A DNA stretch of 64,000 bases, from contig JAJEAR010000064.1 of the NCBI GenBank assembly GCA_022822665.1, positions 62,001 to 126,000 of the forward strand, read 5' to 3'. Positions 45,288 to 54,293 of the stretch are shown in pieces (positions within the stretch are counted from its first letter, which is position 1; each line of letters begins with the position of its first letter). The notes beneath the pieces were generated by a model. It saw nothing but the letters and a program-made list of their open reading frames with translations, was not told the DNA's origin and made no database searches. The DNA comes from Alphaproteobacteria bacterium (GTDB lineage: Bacteria; Pseudomonadota; Alphaproteobacteria; Thalassobaculales; Thalassobaculaceae). Position numbers and translations under genes: made by a program.

Positions 45288-45572
45288 ATGGCCGATACAG
45301 CCGGGACGAGGCACGAGCGGGTCCACCTGCGTGTTGACGCCAGAGGCAAGTGCAAGCTCGAACGCGCGGCGGCCTGCGAGAAAACCACGGTCAGCCGTTT
45401 CATGCCGCGCAACGCAGTCACCGCAGCCGAGCGGGTGATTGAGGCGCGAGAGCGACATGTTCTCCCGGCGACGGACCAGGATGCCTTCCACGATGCGCGG
45501 CTCAACCCGTCCGCGCCGAACGCGGCGCTACGGCGGGCAGCACGCCGCTACCGCGAACGCATCGGCGGATGA
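45288..45572 (+). CDS. DUF1778 (TacA-like) antitoxin, apparently orphan
   Basis: 94 residues. An N-terminal ribbon-helix-helix (HERVHLRVDARGKCKLERAAACEKTTVSRF) is followed by AERVIEARERHVLPATDQDAFHDARLNPSAPNAALRRAARRYR, the diagnostic DUF1778 tail that wraps the toxin. I chose the ATG at 45288 because GGGGGA is seven bases upstream; the ATG at 45282 is too close. The usual downstream partner is a GNAT acetyltransferase toxin (TacT), beginning within a few bases. I could not find GNAT motifs in any forward frame of 45573-45987. The antitoxin normally autoregulates; it may be a remnant or act in trans. Confidence 0.8.
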   Translation: MADTAGTRHERVHLRVDARGKCKLERAAACEKTTVSRFMPRNAVTAAERVIEARERHVLPATDQDAFHDARLNPSAPNAALRRAARRYRERIGG

Positions 45573-45987
45573 ACCGCCACTGGCGATCGCTGGTCCGGAG
45601 CGTGGCATGCAGGGTCACGGTCCCCGGTTTCGCGTCCACCGGGTCGGGATTGTCGTTCGCAACTGCGGTCCACGAACACACTTGTTCGCAAGACACGCCC
45701 ACCTGCGCATGCGCTGGAACGGATCCACCTGTTCAGGTGTTTTCGCCGCCCGCCTGCCCGCCCGTGCACAGGTGCGGACCGCCCCGGTCACTCCGGAAGA
45801 ACGACACGTCGGCATCGCCAGGCCACGGATAACCGGCAAGGGCCGGTTTCAGCTGTGCGGATTCCATGACCAGCGTCGTTTCCGGGCGACGAAGGCGACA
45901 GGCCTGCACCTGCGACGGTACTACCGCCCCCGCCCGGGTGTGCTACCTTCCGCGGCGTCAGCGATGCGGGTCAGGGGAGCACCAGCA
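45573..45987. other. Intergenic region where a TacT toxin would be expected
   Basis: A forward frame is open from upstream through these 415 bases into the dehydrogenase gene, but its text is Arg/Pro/Cys-rich and shows no GNAT acetyl-CoA-binding motif (Q/RxxGxG/A). I consider it non-coding or eroded. Confidence 0.45.
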
Positions 45988-46884
45988 ATGCCATACGGGT
46001 ATGTCGGCCTCGGCAACATGGGTGGCGCCATCGCCGCCCGGATGCAGGAACGTCACCAGATGGTTGTCTTCGACCTCTCCGCCGAGCGCTGCGAGGCCCT
46101 CGCCGCCCGGGGAACCCGGGTGGCAGGCAGCCTTGCCGAGGTCGCGGCCGAATGCCCCGTGGTGTTCCTGTGCCTTCCGACCTCGACCGAGACCCGGGCG
46201 GTCACGCTCGGTGACGGCGGACTGTGCGCCGGGATGAGCCGGGGCGTGATCTGCGACATGACCACCGGCGATCCGGTGGCGACGCGCGGGATCGCGGCGG
46301 AAATGCCGGATGGCATCACGCTCATCGATGCGCCGGTCTCCGGCGGGCCGGCCGGCGCCGAACGCGGCACGCTTGCCATGATGGTGGGCGGGCCCGACGA
46401 TGCCTTCGAGGCGGTGCGCCCGGCCCTGGAAGCGGTCGGACCCAACATCTTCCGGACCGGGGATGTCGGCACCGGGCATGTGATGAAGCTCGCAAACAAC
46501 ATGCTGAACGCGGCGAACCGGCTCGCGACCTTCGAGGCGCTGGCCCTCGCCGTGCGCAACGGCATCGATCCCGACCTGTGCGCCGAGATCCTGAACCGCA
46601 GCTCCGGCCGCAACTTCGCAACCGACGTCACCCTGCCGCGCTTCGTGCTCAGGAACGCGAACCCGGTCCAGGGCTTCACCCTCGGACTGATGCACAAGGA
46701 TATCCGCCAGGCGGCCGAACTCGGCATCGCCACCGGGGTCACCCTGCCCGTGATCAACCTGGCGCGCGAGCTCTACCAGGCGGCGGTGAACGAGCACGGC
46801 GGTGACGTCGACGTCAATGAGGTGATCCGGCACTACGAACGCGGTTCGGGTATCAGGCTTGCCGGCAGCGGCAGGAACGAGTGA
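45988..46884 (+). CDS. NAD(P)-dependent 3-hydroxyisobutyrate-dehydrogenase-like oxidoreductase
   Basis: 298 residues. YVGLGNMGGAIAARM (about 4-18) is the NAD(P)-binding GxGxxG. DAPVSGGPAGAERGTLAMMVGG (about 114-135) is the substrate-binding signature. GHVMKLANNM contains the catalytic Lys167. The C-terminal MHKDIRQAAELG is typical of the beta-hydroxyacid dehydrogenase family. AGGGGAG lies upstream. It heads a run with an amidase, an unrecognised protein, an SDR and an LLM oxidoreductase, all on the plus strand with short gaps, so one pathway is likely. Family members oxidise 3-hydroxyisobutyrate, tartronate semialdehyde and similar acids. Confidence 0.93.
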   Translation: MPYGYVGLGNMGGAIAARMQERHQMVVFDLSAERCEALAARGTRVAGSLAEVAAECPVVFLCLPTSTETRAVTLGDGGLCAGMSRGVICDMTTGDPVATRGIAAEMPDGITLIDAPVSGGPAGAERGTLAMMVGGPDDAFEAVRPALEAVGPNIFRTGDVGTGHVMKLANNMLNAANRLATFEALALAVRNGIDPDLCAEILNRSSGRNFATDVTLPRFVLRNANPVQGFTLGLMHKDIRQAAELGIATGVTLPVINLARELYQAAVNEHGGDVDVNEVIRHYERGSGIRLAGSGRNE

Positions 46885-46900
46885 GGAGGAGGAACTGGCA

Positions 46901-48331
46901 ATGGCAAACTTCAGCAACTACGGCGATTACGACGCAACCGGGCTCGCCGAACTGGTGCGCAGCGGCGAGGTGACCGAGACCGAACTCCTCGACGAGGCGC
47001 TGGCGCGGGCCCGGCGCCTGCAGCCGGAACTCAACACCGTGACCGCCGAGATGGAGGACGAGGCGCGCCGTGCGATCGCCGACGGGCTTCCCGACGCCGA
47101 TTTCCGCGGCGTGCCCTTCATGCTGAAGGACCTGCACATTCTCTACGACGGGTCCCCGACCCACAACGGCAGCCGCTACTACCACGACTATGTCGCCGAC
47201 CATGACAGCGAGATCGTGGTGCGCTACCGGCGTGCCGGGCTCGTCACCATGGCCAAGAGCAACACGCCCGAGTTCGGCCTGTGCGCCTCGACCGAACCGG
47301 TCAGCCACGGCCCGGCACCCAATCCCTGGGACCTGTCGCGCAGCGGCGGCGGCTCGAGCGGCGGATCCGCGACCGCGGTCGCCGCCGGTATCGTGCCGGT
47401 GGCCCACGCCACCGACGGCGGCGGTTCGATCAGGATCCCGGCATCCTGCTGCGGGCTGGTCGGGCTGAAAACCACCCGCGGCCGAAACCCGACCGGTCCG
47501 GACGCGATGGAAAGCCTGCACGGGGTCGGGCACGTGGTCAGCCGCAGCGTGCGCGACAGCGCCCGGATGCTCGACTGCACCGCCGGACCGGAATTCGGCG
47601 CGCCCTTCGGGACACTGCCGGCGCCCTCGTCCTTCGCCGGACAGGCCTCCACGCCGCCCGGCCGGCTGCGCATCGCGTTCACAACCCGGGTTCCCGAGAG
47701 CGTTACCCTCGATCCCGCCTGCGCCGAGGCGGTGGAACGGGTGGTGGAAGTGCTCGGCTCGCTCGGTCACGTGGTCGAGGAGACCGCTCCCGACATCCCG
47801 CATGACTTCGTTGCGTCCTTCTGGCGCATGTTCGCGTCCGTCGGCGCCCACGCCACGCTCTCGGCCCGCGTGGCCGCGACAGGCAGGGCGCTGACCGAAG
47901 ACGATGTCGAGCCGGTCACCTGGGACGCCTACCAGCGCGGGGCACGGATCCCGGCGCCGGACCTGCACACCGGCATCCAGCGCGTGCACCTGATGGCCCG
48001 GCAGGTCGCGCTCTTCCACAAGGACTGGGACCTGCTGCTCTCGCCGACGCTGGCGCGGCGCCCGGTCCCGCTCGGCTATCTCTCGATGAACGTCAACGAC
48101 ATCGACGGCTACTGGGAGAGGCTGTTCGGCTACATCCCCTATACCCCGGTGCAGAACCTGACCGGGCAGCCGGCGATCTCGCTGCCGCTGCACTGGAGCG
48201 ATGACGGGCTTCCGGTCGGCGTGCAGTTCTCGGCTCCCTTCGGCGACGAGGCAACCTTGCTGCGGATCGCGGGCCAGCTCGAGGACGCCATGCCGTGGGC
48301 CAACCGCAGGCCCCCGGTCCACGCCGGCTGA
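46901..48331 (+). CDS. Amidase (amidase-signature family)
   Basis: 476 residues. The Ser-cisSer-Lys triad is visible: Lys76 in FMLKDLH, Ser152 in SGGGSSGGS, and Ser176 in DGGGSIRIPA. The 24-residue spacing between the two serines is canonical. The C-terminal PYTPVQNLTGQPAISLPL also fits. Amidase-signature enzymes hydrolyse amides to acid and ammonia. GGAGGAACTGGCA precedes the ATG, 16 bases after the dehydrogenase gene. There is no GatB or GatC partner, so a catabolic role is more likely than GatA. Confidence 0.94.
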   Translation: MANFSNYGDYDATGLAELVRSGEVTETELLDEALARARRLQPELNTVTAEMEDEARRAIADGLPDADFRGVPFMLKDLHILYDGSPTHNGSRYYHDYVADHDSEIVVRYRRAGLVTMAKSNTPEFGLCASTEPVSHGPAPNPWDLSRSGGGSSGGSATAVAAGIVPVAHATDGGGSIRIPASCCGLVGLKTTRGRNPTGPDAMESLHGVGHVVSRSVRDSARMLDCTAGPEFGAPFGTLPAPSSFAGQASTPPGRLRIAFTTRVPESVTLDPACAEAVERVVEVLGSLGHVVEETAPDIPHDFVASFWRMFASVGAHATLSARVAATGRALTEDDVEPVTWDAYQRGARIPAPDLHTGIQRVHLMARQVALFHKDWDLLLSPTLARRPVPLGYLSMNVNDIDGYWERLFGYIPYTPVQNLTGQPAISLPLHWSDDGLPVGVQFSAPFGDEATLLRIAGQLEDAMPWANRRPPVHAG

Positions 48332-48522
48332 ATCCGTCCCGATCCGGTCCCGGAGCAACACCGGGATCAGATCCGTGATGTCCTGCGGCGCGGCGCGGCG
48401 GGAGTGCGGCCTTGCATCCCGTCTCCAGCTTGAGTGTACTGTCTCCCGGCGGCCGGGCAGTGCGATCTGCCGGCATGGGCGAGTGCGCGCGTGCCTGCCG
48501 CCCACATTGCAGGAGAGGAACC

Positions 48523-50118
48523 ATGGCCGACCGCATCGCTCCGCCGAAGGAGGCGCAGGCACTCTACCGGACGCTCGAGGAACGGATCCTCGACCGGGAC
48601 CAGGCCGGTGCGAGCGATGTCTGCTACGACATCATCCGCCAGGGCCGGCCGCTGACCGAGATGCTCGCCGAGGCGGTGCGTATCCATGGCCCGTACACCC
48701 ACGTGCCGTACCACGAGCGCATCGACGACGGCTACGTGAACTTCGTCAACAACGATCACTGTCTGCTGAGCGCCCGGGTCGCACTGCGGTTGCCGGAACT
48801 GATGCCCGGCGGCGTCGAGGGCCTGCCCTACGCCCAGACCGTCTGGTACATCCCCACCGGGCTCGATATCTGGAACCAGAAGATCCTGAAGGCGCCCGGA
48901 CACTACGCTCGCGGCTACACCCTGCCGCCCGGACCGCCGCCGGACCCGGTGGTGCACTGGCCGGACCAGGAGCCGGTGCACCTGTCAGGCCCGTTGCGCA
49001 CCCGGCTCGACCAGTGGCTTACCCACGTGCAGCGTGGCAACGTGCTCGACGCCTACCGCGTGTTCCTGGGACTGATGGATGACCGGGCGCACCGCGAGGA
49101 CGTCCTGGCTGAACTGGCATTCGCCGGGCTGATCGACGTGCAGGACCGGGCCTACCAGAACCGGTCCTATACCACCGGTCACAAGGCGTTCCGGGCCCGG
49201 GCCACCATCGAGCTGGGCGATGCCATCGGCTGGGACCAGGCGCATGACGTGATCTATGCCGGCGCGCTCGACCTTGCCGTCGGACCGCGCTGGTACTCGA
49301 CCTACGAGATGGCGTGCAACGCCGTAAAGGTACACATCGAGGGCGAGGCCCTGCACGCGGTTCCCTACGCCGGGGTGAGTGCCCAGGAACACGAGCTGCT
49401 CGGCAATTCCGAACCGCTCAACCGCTACCAGTCGGAAGCCCTGATCGAGGTCATCATCCGCGAGCCGGAACCGGCCTTCATCGGCCACCTGGCTGACCTG
49501 CTGAAGGCGGGCGCGTCGCCGCGATCCATCGTCGACACCCTGCAGCTCGGCGCGGCCCAGGTGATGCTCGAGACCCACGTCAACACCAACTTCTCCCTGC
49601 CGCAGCACTGCTACGAGTATTGCAACACGCTCGGCTGGTTCTTCGACCGCTTCAGGCATCCACAGCGCATCAAGCTGCTGTTCCTCGCTGCCGCCTACCT
49701 GAACCGTGCCGCGTGGCACCAGCGGCTGATCGGGGATCTGGCCACACCCAGGATCAGGGTCCCGGCGGCGGCAGGACAGATGACACCCGACGGCATTCTG
49801 CAATCGCTCGAAGCCGCGCTTGTCGCTCCGGATCCGGAAGCGGCGGTGAGCTGGACCCAGGCCTACATCGAGTCCGGTGCCGAGCGGACCCCGCTGGTCC
49901 GGCGCCTCGCCTTCGCCGGTGCGCGCGTCGGCAACGATCCCCACAACCAGGAACTCGCCCACTGCACGGTCGAGGACTATGGCAAGAACCGCAGCTGGGA
50001 CCGGGAACGCCTGCTGCTCGCCTCGGCCCAGCACACGGCGGGCCACCGCAAGTACGGCGATCACCTTGCCTGCTCCAGGCGGTTCGGCGCCGCGTTCGAC
50101 AATCCGCTGCTGCAGTAG
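48523..50118 (+). CDS. Protein of unknown function, 531 residues
   Basis: I do not recognise this protein. It is well expressed by its codon pattern and has a strong ribosome-binding site (AGGAGAGG). No signal peptide or long hydrophobic helix is seen, so it should be cytosolic. It looks all-helical and has many His, Tyr, Trp and Cys residues, with clusters such as HGPYTHVPYHERIDDGYVNF (about 54-73), GDAIGWDQAHDVIYAG and LPQHCYEYCNTLGWFFDRF (about 360-378), which could ligate metal or haem-like cofactors, though this is speculative. It lies between an amidase and an SDR gene on the plus strand, so participation in the same catabolic route is likely. Confidence 0.7.
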   Translation: MADRIAPPKEAQALYRTLEERILDRDQAGASDVCYDIIRQGRPLTEMLAEAVRIHGPYTHVPYHERIDDGYVNFVNNDHCLLSARVALRLPELMPGGVEGLPYAQTVWYIPTGLDIWNQKILKAPGHYARGYTLPPGPPPDPVVHWPDQEPVHLSGPLRTRLDQWLTHVQRGNVLDAYRVFLGLMDDRAHREDVLAELAFAGLIDVQDRAYQNRSYTTGHKAFRARATIELGDAIGWDQAHDVIYAGALDLAVGPRWYSTYEMACNAVKVHIEGEALHAVPYAGVSAQEHELLGNSEPLNRYQSEALIEVIIREPEPAFIGHLADLLKAGASPRSIVDTLQLGAAQVMLETHVNTNFSLPQHCYEYCNTLGWFFDRFRHPQRIKLLFLAAAYLNRAAWHQRLIGDLATPRIRVPAAAGQMTPDGILQSLEAALVAPDPEAAVSWTQAYIESGAERTPLVRRLAFAGARVGNDPHNQELAHCTVEDYGKNRSWDRERLLLASAQHTAGHRKYGDHLACSRRFGAAFDNPLLQ

Positions 50119-50138
50119 CCCGCGAGAGGGTCACCACC

Positions 50139-50894
50139 ATGGGACGTCTCGACGGCAAGGTCGCGCTCATCACCGGTGGTGCCTCGGGGCTCGGCAAGGC
50201 CACTGGTGCGCTGATGGCCGCGGAAGGTGCGGTGGTGGTGCTCAGCGACCTGCGGGACGACGTGGGAGAGGACGTCGCGCGCGAAATCGGTGGACGGTGC
50301 ACCTACCTCGGGCTCGACACCACGGACGAGGCCCGCTGGGAACAGGTCTGCGAGACCGTTCTCGAGCGGCACGGCAGGCTGGACATCTTGCTGAACGGGG
50401 CCGGTGTCGGGAGCAGCGGGGTGTCCCTGGCCGACATGGACCTCGCGACCTGGCGAGGATGTCTCGCGGTCAATCTCGACGGTGTGTTTCTCGGCTGCAA
50501 GCACGGCATCCGCGCCATGCGCACAACCGGCGGGTCGATCATCAACATCTCCTCGATCCTCGGGGTGACAGGCCATACCGGGGCGGCCAACTACTGTGCC
50601 TCGAAGGGCGGGGTCAGGCTGCTGACCAAGGCCGCCGCGCTCGAATGCGCCGGCCTCTCGCCCCGCATCCGGGTCAATTCGATCCACCCGGGCTTCATCG
50701 ACACCCCGATGGTGGCGAGCGCCATCCAGCGCCGCGGGCCGGAGTTCCGCCACTACATCGAAAGGTCGGTGCCGTTCGGCGAACTCGGCCGGCCGGAAGA
50801 CATCGCCGAGGGCGTGGTCTACCTCGCGAGCGACGCCGCCCGGTTCGTGACCGGATCGGAACTTGTCATCGACGGCGGGTTCCTGGCCCGCTGA
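50139..50894 (+). CDS. Short-chain dehydrogenase/reductase (SDR)
   Basis: 251 residues, the classical SDR length. TGGASGLG (12-19) binds NAD(P); NGAG near 87-90 is the structural NNAG variant; the serine lies in IINISSIL (about 135-142); YCASK gives Tyr152 and Lys156. Aspartate in LSDLR after beta-2 favours NAD(H) over NADP(H). The C-terminus FVTGSELVIDGGF is standard. It follows the unknown protein by 20 bases and precedes an LLM gene by 27. Confidence 0.95.
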   Translation: MGRLDGKVALITGGASGLGKATGALMAAEGAVVVLSDLRDDVGEDVAREIGGRCTYLGLDTTDEARWEQVCETVLERHGRLDILLNGAGVGSSGVSLADMDLATWRGCLAVNLDGVFLGCKHGIRAMRTTGGSIINISSILGVTGHTGAANYCASKGGVRLLTKAAALECAGLSPRIRVNSIHPGFIDTPMVASAIQRRGPEFRHYIERSVPFGELGRPEDIAEGVVYLASDAARFVTGSELVIDGGFLAR

Positions 50895-50921
50895 TCCAGC
50901 AGCTACCGGAGACGTAACAGC

Positions 50922-52004
50922 ATGCGCACGAAATGGGGCGTGTTTTCACTCAGCCAGTACCCCGACCAGTCGATCCGGGTCGAGGGTCTCGAAGCCGACA
51001 TGAAGCTCTTCGAACTCGCCGAGGCACTGGGCTACGACACCGCCTGGGTCGCCGAGCACCTGTTCAGTACCTACGGCATCGTCACCTCGACCCAGGTGCT
51101 GGCGGCCGCGGCAGCCCAGCGGCTCAAGCGCATGCGCATCGGGACCGCCGTGGTGGTGATCCCGTTCAACCATCCGCTGCGAACCGCGTCCGACTTCGCG
51201 CTGATCGACTGCCTCTCGCGCGGCCGGCTCAACTTCGGGATCGGACGCGCGTACCAGCCGCACGAGTTCACCGGCCTCGGCATCGAGATGTCGGAAAGCC
51301 GGGAAATGTTCAACGAGGGCATCGAGCTGATCCTGAAGTCGTGGTCCAGCACCACCTTCACCCACTCCGGCAAGTACTGGACCGTGCCGGACGAGATCGA
51401 GCTCCTGCCCAAGCCGGTTCAGGTCCCCTACCCGCCGGTCTACCAGGCGACGGTCTCGCCGGAGAGCTTCGACCAGGCGGCCCGCAACGGCTGGTCGCTG
51501 CAGCTCGCCGCACCGTTTACCTACCGCACCTACCGCGAGGAATGGATTCCGAAGCTTGCCGACGAGATCAAGCGCTACGAGGATGCACTGGTCGCCAATG
51601 GCCATGACCCGGCGGCGCTCGAGCGCATGATCCTGCTGCCGTATTTCACCGACAGGAGCTCCGCCCGCGCCCGCGAGACCCTGCAGCCTCACGTCGAGTG
51701 GTTCTACAACAAGGTCGCAAGCCACCAGCAGCCGGGCAAGGGCGGTCCGGTCGCCGGCTACGAGTTCACCATGATCGAGGGTCGCCGCAGCCGCGAGATG
51801 GGGTACCTCGCGTTTGACCGCCTTGCCGAACACAAGGCCTGCGTCGTCGGCTCGCCGCAGGAGTGCATCGACAGCCTCGGCCAGATGAAGGAGGCCTTCG
51901 GCATCACCGAATTCGTGATCTGGCCCAACCTCGGCGGCATGTCGCCAACCCGGGCCGAGAACGCGGTACGCCTGACCTGGGAGGAGATCGTCCCCCACGT
52001 CTGA
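50922..52004 (+). CDS. LLM-class flavin-dependent oxidoreductase (second copy)
   Basis: 360 residues. WGVFSLSQYPDQ, LGYDTAWVAEHLFSTYG (about 43-59), MRIGTAVVVIPFNHPLRTASDFALID and GRLNFGIGRAYQPHEFTGLG are luciferase-like barrel motifs. The protein aligns along its length with the product of 42872-43948 but is clearly divergent. It closes the run beginning at 45988 and would oxygenate a substrate with reduced flavin; no reductase gene is adjacent. Confidence 0.93.
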   Translation: MRTKWGVFSLSQYPDQSIRVEGLEADMKLFELAEALGYDTAWVAEHLFSTYGIVTSTQVLAAAAAQRLKRMRIGTAVVVIPFNHPLRTASDFALIDCLSRGRLNFGIGRAYQPHEFTGLGIEMSESREMFNEGIELILKSWSSTTFTHSGKYWTVPDEIELLPKPVQVPYPPVYQATVSPESFDQAARNGWSLQLAAPFTYRTYREEWIPKLADEIKRYEDALVANGHDPAALERMILLPYFTDRSSARARETLQPHVEWFYNKVASHQQPGKGGPVAGYEFTMIEGRRSREMGYLAFDRLAEHKACVVGSPQECIDSLGQMKEAFGITEFVIWPNLGGMSPTRAENAVRLTWEEIVPHV

Positions 52005-52419
52005 GGACCGCGGGCGGGAGCCTGTGCGCTCCCGGAAAGACGCGGATCACCGCCCGGCCGCGCCGGAACGAAGGCGCACCGGTCGTCAACCGCCGGGTTG
52101 CGCGACCGGGCGCCGGGGGCAACGGATCTCCCGGGCGGCGGGGACAGGACCGCCATCCGCCGCACCAGGGTCCAGCTGACGAACTGGCGGGAGCGGGCGA
52201 GACATGGGGACAGGCCCGGAACAGCTGCGCAAATCTGTAGCTGAATCAAGAGAGTAGAGGGCAAGGAACCAACGGGAATGCCAGCCGGGGTTCGGTGCCC
52301 GCTCGTGAGCCGTACCGGGCCGCACCGCCTTGACAGCGCTGCCGCATAACACGCAGTCTCGGGAACCGAACGAGGGGAGGCGTCCATCCCGATGTACCGC
52401 TGGCTTGGCCGGAATGTAG
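52005..52419. other. Intergenic region before ABC transporter 3
   Basis: These 415 bases probably contain the promoter of the transporter 3 permease genes. A TTGACA hexamer lies at about 52331-52336, but no acceptable -10 box is at 16-18 bases. No gene or terminator with a T-tract was recognised. Confidence 0.4.
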
Positions 52420-53382
52420 ATGTATAGCTATATCGCGCGCCGGCTAGCCTTCGGCGGGATCACGGTGTTCGGCGTGTCGATCATCGTGTTCCTCATCATG
52501 CGCATCATGCCGGGCGACCCGCTGACCGCGATCTTCGGTCCCGAGGGCATGACCAAGCTCACCGAGGCGCAGCGCCAGAGCTACATGGAGGAACTCGGAC
52601 TTGCCGACCCGCTGATCGTCCAGTACCTCAGCTGGCTCTGGGACATCGCGAAAGGGGAGCTCGGCCGGTCCTTCTTCCGGGCGGAGAGCGTCGGCGAGAT
52701 GGTGCTGCGCCGCGGTCCGCTGACGGCGCAGATCGCGATCCTGTCGGTGATCCTGTCCTGGATACTCGGCATTCCGGTGGCAATCGTGAGCGCGCTCAGG
52801 CCCAACAGCCTCGCGGACAATACCGCGCGGGTCATCTCGATAACCTGCCTCGCGGTGCCGGGCTTCTGGCTCGGCATGCTGCTCGTCCTCGGGCTCCTGT
52901 TCGGCTTCGGCTACCGAGCGCCTCAAACCGCCGGCGGACTGGGCCTGTTCGAGGACCCCGGAACGGTGCTGCAGATCATTATCGGACCGGCCTTCGTGCT
53001 CGCCCTCGGCCAGGCCGCCTATATCGCGCGCATGGCCCGCTCCAGCCTGCTGGAGGTGATCCGCGAGGACTACGTGCGCACCGCCCGCGCCAAGGGGTTG
53101 AACGGACGCCTCGTGGTCACGCTGCATGCGCTGCCCAACGCCCTGCTGCCGGTCATCACGCTCTCTGGCATCCTGCTCGGCTTCGTTCTGGCCGGCTCCA
53201 TCCCGGTCGAGCGGGCCTTCGGCACGCCGGGCCTGGGTTACGCCATGTTCACCGCAGTCAACGAGCGCGACATTTTCGTCATGCAGAACCTCGTCTTCCT
53301 CTACGCTGTGGTGTTCGTGATGCTGAATATCACCGTCGATATCATCATCGCCTGGATCGACCCGAGGATCAGATACGGATGA
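52420..53382 (+). CDS. ABC transporter permease, DppB-like, transporter 3
   Basis: 320 residues. TM1 (about 10-30) leads into MRIMPGDPLTAIFGPEG, the DppB loop. The EAA loop is YVRTARAKGLNGRLVVTLHALPN (about 210-232), and the C-terminus is IDPRIRYG. The ribosome-binding site before the ATG at 52420 is weak. Its stop overlaps the following permease by four bases. Confidence 0.94.
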   Translation: MYSYIARRLAFGGITVFGVSIIVFLIMRIMPGDPLTAIFGPEGMTKLTEAQRQSYMEELGLADPLIVQYLSWLWDIAKGELGRSFFRAESVGEMVLRRGPLTAQIAILSVILSWILGIPVAIVSALRPNSLADNTARVISITCLAVPGFWLGMLLVLGLLFGFGYRAPQTAGGLGLFEDPGTVLQIIIGPAFVLALGQAAYIARMARSSLLEVIREDYVRTARAKGLNGRLVVTLHALPNALLPVITLSGILLGFVLAGSIPVERAFGTPGLGYAMFTAVNERDIFVMQNLVFLYAVVFVMLNITVDIIIAWIDPRIRYG

Positions 53383-54287
53383 CCGCGCCGTCCGAAACAC
53401 CGATCGTGGAAGAGACCGGCCGGACCGGACCGCCGCCGAACCGCGTGATCGGAGGCCTGAAGCACTTTGCGCGCCGCTCGCCGCTCTCCGCGTTCTGGGG
53501 CTGCATTGCGCTGCTGATCGTGGCCATGGCGGTGTCCGCGCCGCTCATTGCGCCGTATCCGCCGCTCAAGTCGGACTTCCGCAGCATGCAGAAGGCTCCC
53601 GACGAGACCCACTGGTTCGGCACGGACCAGATTGGCCGCGACACGCTGAGCCGGGTCATCCACGGCAGCCGGACGTCGCTCATCGTCGCCTTCGCAGCGG
53701 TGCTGCTGGGCACCACGCTCGGGTCCCTCTGGGGTCTGGCCTGCGGCTACCTGGGAGGGCGGTTCGACATCGTAAGCCAGCGCATCATCGAGTTTCTGCA
53801 GGCCTTCCCGGACCTGATACTCGCAATGGCGATCGCGATGGCGCTGGGCTCCGGCACGGTGACGGTCATCATCGCCATTGCCATCACGCGAATACCGTTT
53901 GGCGGGCGGGTCATCCGCTCCGTCGTGCTTTCGCTCAAGGAAATGTCCTTCGTGGAAGCGGCGCGCAGCCTGGGCGCCTCCAACATGCGCATCATGCTGT
54001 TCCACATCCTGCCGCAATGCGTCGCACCCTATCTGATCCTGGCCACGACCCATCTCGGCGTCGCGATCATCATCGAGGCGTCGCTCGGGTTCCTCGGCGT
54101 CGGCATCCCGCCGCCCGCGCCGACCTGGGGGAACATGCTGGCGGACGCGCTCAATGCCGGCATCGTGCCGCCGTGGTGGCTGGTGCTGTTCCCCGGCGTG
54201 GCGATCACCATCACCGTGCTGGCGTTCAACCTGCTCGGCGACGGCATTCGCGACGTGCTCGACCCACGCCTGCGCGGCTCGGTCTGA
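53379..54287 (+). CDS. ABC transporter permease, DppC-like, transporter 3
   Basis: 302 residues. An N-terminal tail of about 35 residues, TM1, then WFGTDQIGRDTLSRVIHGSR (about 73-92), five helices, the EAA loop FVEAARSLGASNMRIMLFHILPQ, and the end LLGDGIRDVLDPRLRGSV. It overlaps the DppB-like gene. Its stop is six bases from the convergent stop of the DppF-like ATPase of the same transporter. Confidence 0.94.
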   Translation: MTAPSETPIVEETGRTGPPPNRVIGGLKHFARRSPLSAFWGCIALLIVAMAVSAPLIAPYPPLKSDFRSMQKAPDETHWFGTDQIGRDTLSRVIHGSRTSLIVAFAAVLLGTTLGSLWGLACGYLGGRFDIVSQRIIEFLQAFPDLILAMAIAMALGSGTVTVIIAIAITRIPFGGRVIRSVVLSLKEMSFVEAARSLGASNMRIMLFHILPQCVAPYLILATTHLGVAIIIEASLGFLGVGIPPPAPTWGNMLADALNAGIVPPWWLVLFPGVAITITVLAFNLLGDGIRDVLDPRLRGSV

Positions 54288-54293
54288 CCGGGC

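Noticed and set aside
45573..45987. TacT (GNAT) toxin expected after the DUF1778 antitoxin
   Set aside because: No acetyl-CoA-binding motif or TacT-like N-terminus was found in any forward frame.
52331..52336. TTGACA as a -35 box for the transporter 3 permease genes
   Set aside because: No -10-like hexamer lies at 16-18 bases; the nearest TAACAC is only 11 bases away.
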